A stretch of DNA of 64,000 bases, taken from Sciurus carolinensis (Eukaryota > Chordata > Mammalia > Rodentia > Sciuridae). This document shows, in pieces, positions 21,987 through 33,700 of the stretch (its first letter is position 1; each line of letters opens with the position of its first letter). The DNA lies in the NCBI RefSeq assembly GCF_902686445.1, contig NC_062223.1:38162998-38226997 (forward strand). The letters are read 5' to 3'. Position numbers and translations under genes: made by a program. A model generated the notes under the pieces. It did no database searches. It was given only the letters and a program-made list of their open reading frames with translations, and was not told the origin of the DNA.

Positions 21987-22783
21987 GCCATCACTCAATA
22001 TATCTTCATGATTTTTAAAGGCATGTTCTGCTTCACTAGCTTCTAACTGGTGATCTTATTTCTATTTTTAAATTAAAGCCAAAGCATCACTGGTTTTAAC
22101 TAGATTTCCATCAGTTTTTCTAACTGCCTCGTAGACTCTGCTTGGGTCTTGGAGTCTTTTGCATTAGGGGGCATCAGCTTGTCCGTGTGGCATCACTGAA
22201 CTAAAAGGAGCTGTCTTTTGCTCAGTACTCTATAGGGGCCTTTGGAGAGCTACTACTCAGTGGGCAGTAACTGAGAGCTTCAGGTGTCCCGTGTTGTGTG
22301 CCTAGCAGAGGAATGAGCTTCTGAGGGCAGTGACACCCCTGTCTTCCTCAGAGGGCGCCAGGTTTGGTTGTTCTGTATTGCTGACCAGGGTGGACAGATT
22401 TCCCAAAGCAATTCCTTACGTGTGCAAGAGGTTCTGTTCTTCCAGCTTCCCATTCTGTTAATGTTTTAAGAAGCAGGATGAAGCCCTTCTTCTTAATGTT
22501 TCAAATTGCCTGCCTTGTTTGCTTATTATTCTAATATGTAACCGTGGTTCTTGATAAAACTAATACATCAAATGGGCAGATGACATTTGCAATAACAAAT
22601 TGGGGAGAACAGAAAAATGTAATGAGTTTCTCACAAATTTAAATGTGTTCAGTATTAGAGACTAACTCATTAATTTTTTTTCCTTTGTCATTTCATTGGA
22701 GTCAAAATGTTCTGTTATTAAAGGCAAATGATGATGATAGTAGATATATTTTTAAAAATTTCTCCTGCTGTTACTATTTGGCA

Positions 22784-22826
22784 AAATAATATATATGTGT
22801 ATATATATGTGTATATATATATATAT
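22784..22826. repeat. (AT)n/(GTAT)n microsatellite
   Basis: Alternating AT with GTGTAT interruptions. It makes a low-complexity Tyr/Ile/Val plus-strand frame that is not coding. Confidence 0.9.
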
Positions 22827-22861
22827 TTCATGCATATCATTAATTTTTGTAATTTTTATTT

Positions 22862-22984
22862 TTTAATTTTTTTCCATATTTTTATTGGTGCATTATACTT
22901 GTATATAATGGTTGTGTTTGTTGTTCTATATTCATTTACCCACACAACATAGCAATATAAATTGGCCAATGTCATTCCCCAGTA
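22862..22984 (-). mobile_element. L1-like 3' end fragment, rodent/squirrel type
   Basis: TTTTTATTGGTGCATTATACTTGTATATAATGG, then TTCATTTACCCACACAACATAGCAATATAAATTGGCCAATGTCATTCCCCAGTA, resembles a sequence I associate with the minus-strand 3' end of a repeat common in squirrel genomes (probably L1). The T-rich left edge would be the reversed poly(A). Family assignment is from memory. Confidence 0.45.
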
Positions 22985-22985
22985 T

Positions 22986-23006
22986 TAGATAGATAGATAG
23001 ATAGAT
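22986..23006. repeat. (ATAG)n microsatellite
   Basis: Five tetranucleotide units abutting the right end of the L1-like fragment. Confidence 0.9.
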
Positions 23007-24563
23007 TTTATTTATCACTGCTCTTTGACAAGTGACTACCATGTCTATCATTCTCTTCATGAGTATAAACATTAGGAAACTTAGGGAAAACTTATAGCAG
23101 GTATCTGCATGTTAAGTTGGAAATATAGACCCATGTCACCCCTGCTCCCCTAGTGGAATCTTTGCCCCTGCTGAATGGCTTTGTCCAAGGTAACATTCCA
23201 GTGCTTCTCCATTTGCCCTTAGGCTGTAGAACTCCATGTAAGTAGCCTGTCTTTTCTGAGTGTTCTGTTTCAATCTAATGAGGGATTTGATTCAGATGCT
23301 CTCCAGTATTCCTTTTAGCTCTGTAAGATGCTGAGGCATCGCGTGGAACTATTTGCAGATAATAGGGCTATCTTTGCCACAGAGAATGGAAATGCATTTT
23401 CTTCATTCCTCTTCTTATATATTCTGGATGACTTATTTCTTTTCTTTACATCATCTGACCCTCCTCGGTCTACTTTTTCATCATGCTATCAAATGCATTT
23501 CTGTCCTCCTCCATAGATGTCTAGCAAATCCTTCATATTCCAGTTGCCTTTTTTGTGCATGTGTGCCTATTCCACAGGGTAAGCACTTAATTTCAGACTT
23601 GCTTCCACTAATTAACTAGGAAATTAAGTAGGTGAATTCATTGATTCAGCACTTGGTTTGATGTTTGTATTAACTCATTAGAAAGGAAGCCCTGGATATG
23701 GCCAGAGGCTTGACGGGAATCTTTCCCTCCCCCAGAAATCTCCTTTGACTTCCCACACTACATATCTATCATGCTATTTCTCAGAAGTATTCATGCATCT
23801 GGGGACCAGCCAAATGACCGGAGCTGAATCCAATAGGAATTCCATTCTTTGTGACCATGGAAACAATCATTTCTTGTTTTTCTCCTTTCCCAGCTTACTA
23901 GCCACAGCTCCAGTTTTACTTTGGTTACACCCAGAGAATTCTCTTTGGGTGCAAAGACAGGAAAGTGAAAGGTTTTCATAGTCTGATACCCCACAGCAAC
24001 TTCTCACCTCCACCCAGCAAAGGGGGAAAATAGGCCTACACAAAATTTTACCTCTTTTATATTAGGAAGAACTTAGGTAAGAAAGCTGTCATAAGGTTCG
24101 ACATTCCACATCAGAGCCATCAACTGGTTTTCAGGAAAAATATTGGCATAAAATCTAATTTTGTTTTTGTTTCCAACAATCATTTCTCCCGATATTCTTC
24201 TTTTCTTTTGCAAACAATAATCATAAGTGAATGACAGGGATGTTGACCATAGAATTATTTATATGTTTGCACATTTTTCCCCCATTTATGTGATGATTCA
24301 TGACTTCTTTCAAATCCCTGCAAATAATATCTAGCTTATAAAATATGTTTTGTGGTAAAATAGAGTGGAACATAGTTTGTAATAGAGTAGCAACCTTCGT
24401 AAAGAGGTGTGTTCTTGGAGTTCATCCAAGCAATTCAGTTACTTGTATAAAGTAATTGGATTAAAAGAAAGGTGTGGCATTAAATATATATTCTCTGATT
24501 TTCCATACCTCTTGTACTTTGTGTCCTGTTAAATGTCCTGAATTGAATGGCATTGCTCATGAC
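23007..24563. other. Unique, no gene seen
   Basis: Mixed composition. Overlapping frames of 62-88 codons at 23328-23619 have no motif, and neither does the 78-codon frame at 23745. No repeats were recognised. Confidence 0.45.
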
Positions 24564-24570
24564 AGTTCAT

Positions 24571-24659
24571 TTTGGGCTGAGGAAGTAACTCAGTGGTGGA
24601 GTACTTGCGCAGCATGCATCAGGCCTTGGTTTTGATCTCCAGCATTGCACACACAGAAA
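24571..24659 (+). mobile_element. ID SINE
   Basis: GGGCTGAGGAAGTAACTCAGTGGTGGAGTACTTGCGCAGCATGCATCAGGCCTTGGTTTTGATCTCCAGC is a tRNA-Ala-derived ID body with A-box (AACTCAGTGG) and B-box (GGTTTTGATC) remnants, ending in a CACACACAGAAAA tail. The flanking AGTTCAT at 24564-24570 and 24660-24666 is the likely target duplication. Confidence 0.88.
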
Positions 24660-24666
24660 AGTTCAT

Positions 24667-25647
24667 ATTATTTTTTTTCCATTTATTGAATCATACACCT
24701 GATTATTGGGAAAAATTGATCTTTTCTTTCCATTGCAGTGTTAATAATTACCTCTGTCCATTCTTCTTCAGTACTTCATACACACTGCTACCATGGCACT
24801 TATTTCACATTTAGTAATTATATATGCTTATAATCTATCGTCCCCATGCACCATTCCAAGTTTTGTCCATGTAGAAAGCCAGATACATTCTTTGTGTACC
24901 TCTTTGATACATAGTAGATAATCAGTACTGAAAGAAAATTAATGAAATAGTGAATACCTGTAACTTGGAGTTTATTTAAAGCAAGACTGTGATGATGATG
25001 ATAATAATAATAATGATGTAAATTTAAGTAGATCTTTTCATAGAAAAAAATTAATATCAGTGTTTTGAATTATCTTATCTGTGCTGTTAAAATCATTCTA
25101 TAAATATGTAAGATTCTCTTGAGTTTTGGATCATATTTACTCATGATTTCTAAAATGTGGTTCAGTATAAATCAAGAAACTTAGTTTCAAATAAGCTTTA
25201 TATTTTCTCCAAAAAATATTACTTAATATTCCCTGAATTACTCAGTAAGTTCAATTTTTTATACTTCAACCATTTTGTGTTTATAAATTTATTTTGAGAT
25301 AGTAGAGGAAACATGGCAATTTTGGCTTGTGTTAAGTGGATGAAATTAAATTGATAATTGTAAGGTCCTTGCTAATTCACAGTATAAAGCTGATGAAAAT
25401 AAACACTCAACATTTTCCAAATACATTACATTAAAATTCAAAAATATCTCTCATTTATTTATATTTAAAATTCATATAGATGCACATGGTGTGTATTATA
25501 TACAGGCATATAAATATATATCTACATATGTGTGTGTGTATACACACAGATATAATATATATACCCTGGTAATAATTTAGAAGTTCTAGATTCTACTGCT
25601 AGTGTTGTCCTCTATGAGGTGTTATACTATCATTAAAAATATAAATT
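24667..25647. other. AT-rich unique DNA with simple repeats
   Basis: It holds a GATGATGATAATAATAATAATGATG tract at 24991-25018 and a TA/TG-alternating tract at about 25500-25562. No gene was seen. Confidence 0.6.
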
Positions 25648-25870
25648 GAGCCTAGTATGGTAGTGCACACCTGTGATCCCAGTGACTGTAGGCTGAGGTA
25701 GGAGGATCACAAGTTCAAAGTCAGCCTCAGCAATTTAGAAAGACCCTTAACAGCTTAGCAAGGCCCTACCTCAAAATAAAAAATAAAAAAATAAAAATGT
25801 CTGGGGATGTAGCTCAGTGGTACAATGCCCCTGAATTCAATGCGCAGGACTAATATATGAATAAATAAAA
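25648..25870 (+). mobile_element. B1-dID SINE
   Basis: The B1 half is GTATGGTAGTGCACACCTGTGATCCCAGTGACTGTAGGCTGAGGTAGGAGGATCACAAGTTCAAAGTCAGCC. An A-rich (AAAATAAA)n linker follows, then the ID half GTCTGGGGATGTAGCTCAGTGGTACAATGCCCCTGAATTCAATGC. It is full length and moderately diverged. Confidence 0.9.
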
Positions 25871-25978
25871 ATTATAAATATACCTATAATGCAGAATATA
25901 ACAAGGTAATGAAGAGAATTTTTGCATTTGTACAAGAAGACTTAATTTTTATGGAAAGATACACTTATAGTTCTCATA

Positions 25979-26027
25979 GTGTAATGTAATATAAAAGTGT
26001 AATGAAGAGTGTAATGTAATATAAAAG
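25979..26027. repeat. Local tandem duplication, about 30 bp
   Basis: GTGTAATGTAATATAAAA occurs twice, separated by GTGTAATGAAGA, which is itself a partial third copy. Confidence 0.85.
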
Positions 26028-26130
26028 CTTTTATTCAATGATTTGACAAAAATGTGGCTTCAAAATCTCATACCTTCGAAAGCCAGATACTATTGTTTTA
26101 ACTGTTTACAAAGAATATAACTCCAAAATT

Positions 26131-26154
26131 AAAAAAAAAAAAAAAAAAAAAAAA
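26131..26154 (+). repeat. Poly(A) tract (24 A)
   Basis: Uninterrupted A run directly 5' of the next plus-strand SINE. Confidence 0.95.
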
Positions 26155-26350
26155 GTTGGCTCATGGTGGTACACACCTATAATCACAGCTACCTGGGAAA
26201 CTGAGGTAGGAGGGTTATAATTTCAAGACCATCCTGGGAAATTTAGGGAGACTTCATCACAAAACAAAAGCAAAACAGGTTGGGGATATAGCTCAGTGCT
26301 TGCATAACGTGTGAGGTCATCTCTCCTCAGTACCAAAGACACACACACAG
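26155..26350 (+). mobile_element. B1-dID SINE
   Basis: The B1 half is GGCTCATGGTGGTACACACCTATAATCACAGCTACCTGGGAAACTGAGGTAGGAGG. Then come a CAAAACAAAAGCAAAACA linker and the ID half GGTTGGGGATATAGCTCAGTGCTTGCATAACGTGTGAGGTC. It ends in CAGTACCAAAGACACACACACAG. Confidence 0.88.
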
Positions 26351-28942
26351 ACATGCTTTATAGTGATACAGTTTAGTTCCTGACATCCTTCTGCATTTGG
26401 ATAAAGCTGATGAAAATAAAGTAGGCTTTCACAAATTAATTGTAGGTACTTGGACCATTTGGATACAATTATATAATTGTGGGTTAAGGAAATGGGTTTA
26501 TTTTTCAAGGTAAGACTATATCTCAGAATAGAAGAGAGATAATATACACAAATATCAATTTTGGGTCAAGGAATTTTCATTTTCATACTCAGAATGCTTT
26601 TATAAAAGATAAATTATTATACAGAGATTTTCCCCCACCCCATTAAGCTGTCATCTATTTGGGATCTTTGCAGGAACTGAAAGAGAAAATTAATCCTAAT
26701 GTTATACTCTGTGCATGAAGTCTATATAGTTTAATTAATACTTGCATAATAAAACTCACTATCCTCCAAGATGATTTTTTTTTGTTGAAATGCTTCAATG
26801 AAGATGCTTCATTTCAATGAAGATGCTTCACTGAAACTATGATTTCTTACTAGAAAAGATTTTATTAATTCACTAAGAGTTGAATAGCCCTTGGGTCAAT
26901 TTTTCTTTCTCTTGGAGTCTTATACACTTATAAATATAATAAAAATGATGGGAATTTAACTCTTTCCTCTGCACGTGTAATTTTTCAATTATTGCAGAAT
27001 CCTTTGACAGATTTTTCTTAGAAGACAGATCACACTTGAAAAGGGTTTAACTGAAGCATCTACCAAGCCCAAACTTACAGATACTTTATCATATCTTACA
27101 TAAGCCTCAATTTTTGAGTCAGGCATTTAGACATGAATGCATTGAAGGAAGATATTATTAGTTCATTATGTTCTCAGACATTCATTTTATATTATTCCTT
27201 GAGGGGAAGGATCAGACTCCCAGTATTCAACAGTTGTGAATGAGTTTTATTTTTAGTTTTTAAGATCATTGGAGAAAATCATTGACTTCAAAATGGCCAC
27301 TACACAGATCTTTTCTCATGAAAACCTCAAAATGTATTTCCATTATTGTTTTCATTTTCTCAAGCAACTTCTACACAATGAAAACCTCTCAACTTTCTGG
27401 AAGTCCTGAGGACAACTCTGTTTAATTACTGCTCAATTCGAAAAGTGTTTTTTGTAATGCATAGACAGGCACCGATTATATGCCAAGGTTTTTCATGATA
27501 ATTTATACCACTGAATTTCAGATAGAGCCCTTTGCAACAGGACTGAATGCTAGCCTGACCGAAATTTTATCAATAACCAAATGAGTGGGAGATAATGTAA
27601 GTTGCCTGCTCACCATATCATAGGATGTGATAGAACAGCATGTGGCCATGTGACTCCCTGGCTCTAGGATGTGGGTATGAAGTGAATTCATTGCGTCCCC
27701 TGAGTATACGTCAGCCACAAGTGTGTGAGCCATGGAAGAACCCTTCCCTCAGAGATACCCTCATGCCCTCACCCACAGTGACAAATGGGGGTCCATACTT
27801 GGAGCTCATGGAACTGAAGAACGAGGTGTCATACCCCAGGGAAGGGTTTAGGGCTGAACATCAATTCTGCCTTAGTAGCTCCAGTTGGCAAGAAAAACTC
27901 GAAGATCACTTTCATTGAGGCTGTTTCAGCCAGACCAGAATCTGAGCATATTTGACATAATTCAGTTCTGTTCAAGTTATTAAATGTTTGCTATGTGGCA
28001 TTCTAGCCACTATCAAATTATGCCAGTTTGGGATTCTTCCCTATTATGGAGAATTTTAAAGGTTAGTGAAGGGAAGAAATTTAACTTTCATTTCTAACCT
28101 TTGCATTCTGTGATTTAGGGAAAGTTATTTAACCCTTCCCAAAGCTTTCTTTCTTTACTTGTAAAATATAGCTGCTCTGCTCTCTTTCCCACATTCAATG
28201 TTGTTAAAAGGATGGAAACAGATGTTAAAAGCAGAGGAAACTGCAGACATTTCTTATATTAGAACTTGAGGTTTATGGTGAGATAGAAGGGAAAGGGGTC
28301 TTACGGCTAGTTCAGGAGTAGCAGGCTATTACTTTTCCTTAGGTAGAATATATGTCAAGGGGTATTAGTGAAAATTATTTTGGAGTACCCAAAGTACATC
28401 CACTTTACTGTATGAAAGTCTCTGAGGATTTTTAAAGGCTGCTCAAATTAGGGGCTTACATTCATGTGGCAACACCTGGCTTATGATAGATGCTCAAATG
28501 TCAGTGTGCCTAGCTCTTCCCCGCCAGTCAGCTTATCAGGGAAGGGAAAGTAGAAAAGACATGTGAGCTGGCATACCCAGATTGTTTGTACACACTACTG
28601 TGATCAAAAGCACCAGATATGCATGATAACTCTCAACTCTGTTCTGCCTGTAAACAGCCAATGATCTAGTTAGTTGCAGCTGTAGACCCAGTGGTAGTGG
28701 AAATCTTTGTTTATTGAATTTCCAGCTTCCAATCAACTGTGCAAAGAGCAACTGTGAAAATAAAAGTCAATAGCTTCTCTTCCCTTCACTTCTGCCTCCT
28801 TGTAAGAGGGATGTGACTTCTTAGGTTGATTACAAAAAAAAAAAAAAAGGATTCTATGAATTCAACAAAAGAACATTTTATTTTCTCTTCACAGCAGGAT
28901 GGGGGAGAGACAGAGGGAGGGAGAGGAGAGAGAGAAAATGAA
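26351..28942. other. Unique, no gene seen
   Basis: Mostly AT-rich. A 92-codon plus-strand frame (27640-27918) has no domain I recognise. A tandem ATGCTTC..AATGAAG array occurs at 26791-26835, and a GAGAGG-rich patch at 28910-28937. Confidence 0.5.
26791..26835. repeat. Short tandem/inverted array TGCTTC(A)..TGAAG
   Basis: Three copies of a TGCTTCa/cATGAAGA-like unit. The unit is itself partly self-complementary (CTTCA..TGAAG), so it can form small hairpins. Confidence 0.8.
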
Positions 28943-29338
28943 TGTTATAGATTGACTTGCATCTGGTAAAATTTATATGTTGAGGTCATGATTCCCCAGT
29001 GCCTCAAAATGTGACTGTATTTGGAGTAATATCTTTAAACAGATAATCAAAGTAAAAGGAAGTCTTTAAGGTAGGCACTAATTGAAAATGACTGATGTTT
29101 TCATATAAAGATGTCATTCAGACATAGGCATGTGTGCCCACACAGAGAAAAAATATGTGAGGAAACAGTGAGAAGGTAGCCATCTTCAAGCCAAGGAGAG
29201 AGACCTCAGAAGAAATAAGCCAGTCAACTCCTTGATCTTAGACCTCCAGCCTCCATAACCATGAGGAAATAAATTTCTGTTTTAAAAACATACCTAGATA
29301 TTGGTGTTTTGTTATGGAAGCTCTGACAAACTAATACA
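28943..29338 (+). mobile_element. Solo ERVL-MaLR-type LTR, complete
   Basis: It starts TGTTATAG and ends ..GACAAACTAATACA. Inside, in order, are CCCCAGTGCCTCAAAATGTGACTGTATTTGGAG (~28994), AGCCAAGGAGAGAGACCTCAGAAGAAA (~29189), CCTTGATCTTAGACCTCCAGCCTCC (~29231), a polyadenylation-type AATAAA in GAGGAAATAAATTTCTGTT (~29264), and TTTTGTTATGG (~29307). The flanks ATGAA (28938-28942) and ATGAG (29339-29343) fit a 5-bp target duplication with one later change. No internal viral genes are present, so this is a recombined solo LTR. The exact MaLR subfamily is not assigned. Confidence 0.75.
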
Positions 29339-29995
29339 ATGAGGTAAGGAACTTCCCTTAAATGGATTGGAGAGCTGTGGTTACCATGTAGAAAAAAAGG
29401 TCTGGTTTCTGTATCTCCCTGAGGGAATACATTCTGTCATCACCTCCAGTGAGCGTGAACCTTCAGCTTGCCTGTTCACCTGAGTGGGAAGTGGAGGGAC
29501 ATACAGATTGTTCTTTCAGAAGATGCCTCGGATTAACCCTCAGAGCCCCACAGGTGGGTCAGTTTCATATGACTTGGGTAATATAACTTCCTTCCATCCT
29601 GCATTTCTTCCAGTGAAAGTAGATTCTAAGAAGGAATTCCAAGTTCTAAGATGGGATGTATTAGCCAGACACTCCAGGATCTGCCTCGAATATAAGTATT
29701 GCTTCTGCCCACTTTTGAGTCCCTAAAACTTGCTATTCAGGGATCTTTCACTCTTGGAGATGGGCAGGGTAAGAACTATATAATTTTTCTCATTACATAA
29801 AACCAAGAGCACGTATCACTGTTAATCTGTACAGCATTATCATTTCTGCTGTAATATGTACAACCACAGTTCTCAGGTTCAATAAAGGAGAACAAAGAGG
29901 TGGAAATTTGTTAGTCTCATTTTGTCGTTGTTGTTATAGCGTAGTGGTCATTGTCAGTTTGGAGTGGTGTAGTGCACAATGAAGAGCAAGTTTGA
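29339..29995. other. Unique, no gene seen
   Basis: No repeat recognised. An 80-codon plus-strand frame (29484-29726) is not supported as coding. Confidence 0.45.
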
Positions 29996-29999
29996 AGTG

Positions 30000-30190
30000 A
30001 GATAGACCTTGCATCTAGTCAGAGTTGTTTGCTATCATCAGAACTACTTGAGGACTTAAATTTCTTAAATGTTACTTTCTTCATCCTAAATGTGGATGAT
30101 GGTAAATAAGCATAGTTAACTATCTGCATTTCATTCTATCGTTCAATAGAATGTGCACCTGTTTGGTACATAATAATAATTCAGTGAATA
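30000..30190 (+). mobile_element. MIR SINE (old)
   Basis: TAGACCTTGCATCTAGTCAGAG, then GGACTTAAATTTCTTAAATGTTACTTTCTTCATCCTAAATGTGGATGATGGTAA, follows MIR core order; it ends with GGTACATAATAATAATTCAGTGAATATTAA. Confidence 0.55.
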
Positions 30191-30587
30191 TTAAACATTG
30201 TTTTATTCATGATGTTTACGCTCAACATGTTCTTTGTAGTGAAACACTATAAAGAAAGATTTTTATGTTGACTTCACTACTGGGCACCAATGCCCAATAC
30301 TCCTCACCTTTGTAGCATGAGGGGTGTACAGCTGGGTTGAGACTCTGAACACTCTGTAAGAGAGCAACATCAGCTGTAGATTTTAAATAAATTCAAAATA
30401 ATCCTATTTGAGGCACGTAAGCTAAGGTTCTATCTAAAACACAGAGCCTTTAAGTACCAATATTAGCTTCTTCCTTTGGAAAGTGAAAGCTGACTAGTAA
30501 AGAATTCAAAGTAGCTTTAAGTGAGGTGAAATGACAGGCTTAGTAGAGCAGGATTCTTAAGTGATTCTACCTTGAGACTCGAAACAG

Positions 30588-30750
30588 TGGTTCTCAATCC
30601 CGGCTGTGCATCAAGATCTCCCAAATAAATTTAAAATCATCAATATGCGAGCCCCATCTGCAGATTCAGATGCTCCAGGATATATTAGCATGTTTCACAA
30701 GTTCCACAGGTAAGCTTGAAATACATATAGCCTGTGTTGAGGATCGCGAG
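30588..30750 (+). mobile_element. MER5-like hAT-Charlie element
   Basis: ACAGTGGTTCTCAATCCCGGCTGTGCATCAAGATC matches the MER5 terminal inverted repeat and subterminal region ('CAGTGGTTCTCAACCCGGCTGCACATTAGAATC'). It continues with GAGCCCCATCTGCAGATTCAGATGC. The right terminal repeat is eroded. Non-autonomous DNA transposon fossil. Confidence 0.7.
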
Positions 30751-33700
30751 TTTCAAAATGTCATGTGTTAAAAGCTATATTTTCTAACTTTCTTTTTTCT
30801 CCCCCCTTTTGTGCTAATTTCTTTACCAGTATCACAGTTTGATGTTATACAAATTCTAATCCAATCTCTGAAAATCATGGAGATTTTGTAAAGAATTATC
30901 ATTTGTTTTCAATATCTTGCCATATTCTTTTCTTTTAAATAGGTGGGACGTTTACATTAATATAATATTGTTATGAATTTTAAAGCTCTCTATAAAGTCA
31001 TATGAGTAGAAACTTCCATATAAAATCATATGCAACAATTCCCTGATATGAATTCAGAGTTTTCTTTGTGTTCAGTTTGGGATGCATCATGATACTTTTA
31101 ATGTTCTCAAGTTGATGGTCTGTGATACAACTTAATCTTGTGACCTTGGATTTCACTTTGAAGGGTCTTGGGCTGCAGGAGTTAATGGTTTTGACTTGTT
31201 TCCACGGTGAAAGGGCATGATCGAGGGGATCCTTCTATTTGATAACCAAATAGAAGGATCAGCTTTTGTTTTAATGACTCCACCCAACTCCCAGAAAGGT
31301 ATTCTTGCTCTTTCCTGTACTCTGTGGAAAATTAGTGATCCAACAAGGGTTCAGAGCCTTTTGCTGACTGGGGAGCTCAACACAATTTTCATTAAAGATT
31401 GAATTTTCCTTCCTCCCATTGACTTGCTGTCTGTACATAATTTCATCTCCAGAAGGAAGAAAAACAGGAAAAGCATTGAAGGTTTGAAGTACGGAGTTTA
31501 TGAAGCAGAAAGACAATAATTGCAGAAAGTTAAATATGTTCCTGCAGATAGCAGTTAGTCTATCACACTTTTTAGTGTATAAACCTAATATTATTTTCAT
31601 CAAACTTCATTCTATATTCCTCTAGCTTCTTTTAAAGCTTATAGGTCCCCCTTCATTTGAAGCAAATCTAATACTTGAAAATTCAGACTTAAACCTAGCT
31701 AAGGTTCTATTATTAGTTTTAAACACAAAAAGGCCCCCATAAGATTCTGTTAAGCACCCCACTTATACACATACTTCATAAAAATTATTACTGTACCTAA
31801 CTTCATTGAAGCAGCTCAAATGTGTGAAGTAAAGTACTGCTTACTAATATCATACAGTAATTCACTTATAACTTAATAAATTAACAAGTTTTCATTAAAT
31901 GCTTATTAGAAGATAAGATCATGTATGCCACTGAGTATATAAATGAAGTTTGATGTGTTTCTTAGGTTGAGAATTATTCTATTTTGAGAACAGAAAACAA
32001 GTCCCAAGGAAGTATTAGTTCCCCCTCCTCCTTTCCCAGTGACAGTACAGTCTTAAGACAAGAATTGTATGGTAGAACCAGTCTCCACCATTGAAGATCA
32101 AAAAGGGGATGATCCATCCTAAGATGAAAATAAGTCTTAAACTGGAGACTGACAGAAGAAATGAGTGGTTTGCCTATGTGCACACACTTGGGCTCACATG
32201 TATGCTAAACAGAGAGGTGGTGGTGATTCAGGTATTGAAATCCAAAATTCTGAAAGTGAATTCCGTATTCACCAGCATGAGGCAATGGAAAGAACAAGGT
32301 TATTAAAGCCAAAGCAATATCAGGATAACTACTGTCACTGAAATTGGTCAAGTATATTCCACTGGGTGAAATAGGAATAGTTTCAGTTTTCTCATCTTTA
32401 AGTGCAGTTAATAAACCTGCCACAGACAGTTGTAAAGATTCAAAAGATAACCATACAGCAGATTCACTATGTTTGCTTCTTTCTTTCCCAAATTACTTAG
32501 AGCAATATTGTATGCACTGTAGTACATGACAGACTTGCCACAAATTTAGATAATGCCTTGGTAACTGCTGAACTCTGAAGCAGTTTAATTCTTCCTCTCC
32601 TCCCTCTCCCCTCCTCCTCCTTTTCCTTCTAACAAAGACATATTGGAAAATGTGCTCCACATTTTTACTGAAATATTTTATTAACCATTCCCCAAATGTA
32701 GAAATGGACTTTCTGTATATGTTTAAATTCTGTCAAATTCTTCCTTCTCATCTTGCAAACAAACAAATTATGTTTAGATTTGCTGTTGCCCCCGCAGCAA
32801 TTCAAATCACCATGAATTGAGCAGACTCCTAGCGGGTGGATTTTAATGATTTATTTATGTATGCATATAATCCCTCTGTCAAATGCAGACCACATACTTG
32901 TCTACCTGAGCTGAATTTTATTGATATGTTTTTTTTTTTCCTCGCTTCTAACTCTACTACTCAGATTTTGATTCCTGACAATGCATTAGTGTCAAATGGC
33001 ACCATTAGTGCTGTTAGGGGTTCAGTTTTGTTGAAATATTCAATACCTGCTGTGTCTATCCTCCAGGAAAGAGAACAATCCAATCTTCTTCAATGGTTGT
33101 GACTTCCTCAAAGTATAGTTTTTAATTTGAGACACTTTGGGGTTGCAAAGGTGATAACAGAATTTTTAGGTTCTGTAGGATTTAGAAAGCAGGGCAAAAT
33201 TAATGTCCCTTTTTAATATTTAAAACTGTGAGGATCACTTTGAAGAATAAGTTTCCCAACATTATGTATATTCTCAAAGCCCATTTAAATTACTTCAACA
33301 GCTGCAATAATAAAATGACACTGGAAAGTACCAACATGAAATACATGAGGCAAAGTAAAAGGGCAAAGTAATGAGATCAATCATGCCAAGAGGATAATGA
33401 AAGACAGAGCTTCCCAGCCTACTCAGGGAAAAAGACACGGGAGAAGATATTTATAGCACAATGCAAGAAATGTTGATAGAATTCTGCACAAGGTGCTATG
33501 GGAAAATGGAAAGAGGAAACTTTCATTGTGCTAGAATTGGAAGGGGGATCAGAAGAAAAGGCTTTATTTAAATCTGTGTTGCCTTCAGAACAACAAATTT
33601 CCCAGTGGATTGCAAAAGCATTTGGACTGCCCTTTTTAACATATGGCATAAGACCCTGACCTTCAGCCATCTTAAACCAGTGTTGTAAGGAAATACTAAA

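Noticed and set aside
24990..25018. GATGATGATAATAATAATAATGATG array as a possible CRISPR-like or protein-repeat unit
   Set aside because: Simple trinucleotide low complexity. No spaced repeats of CRISPR type exist anywhere in this mammalian-type sequence.
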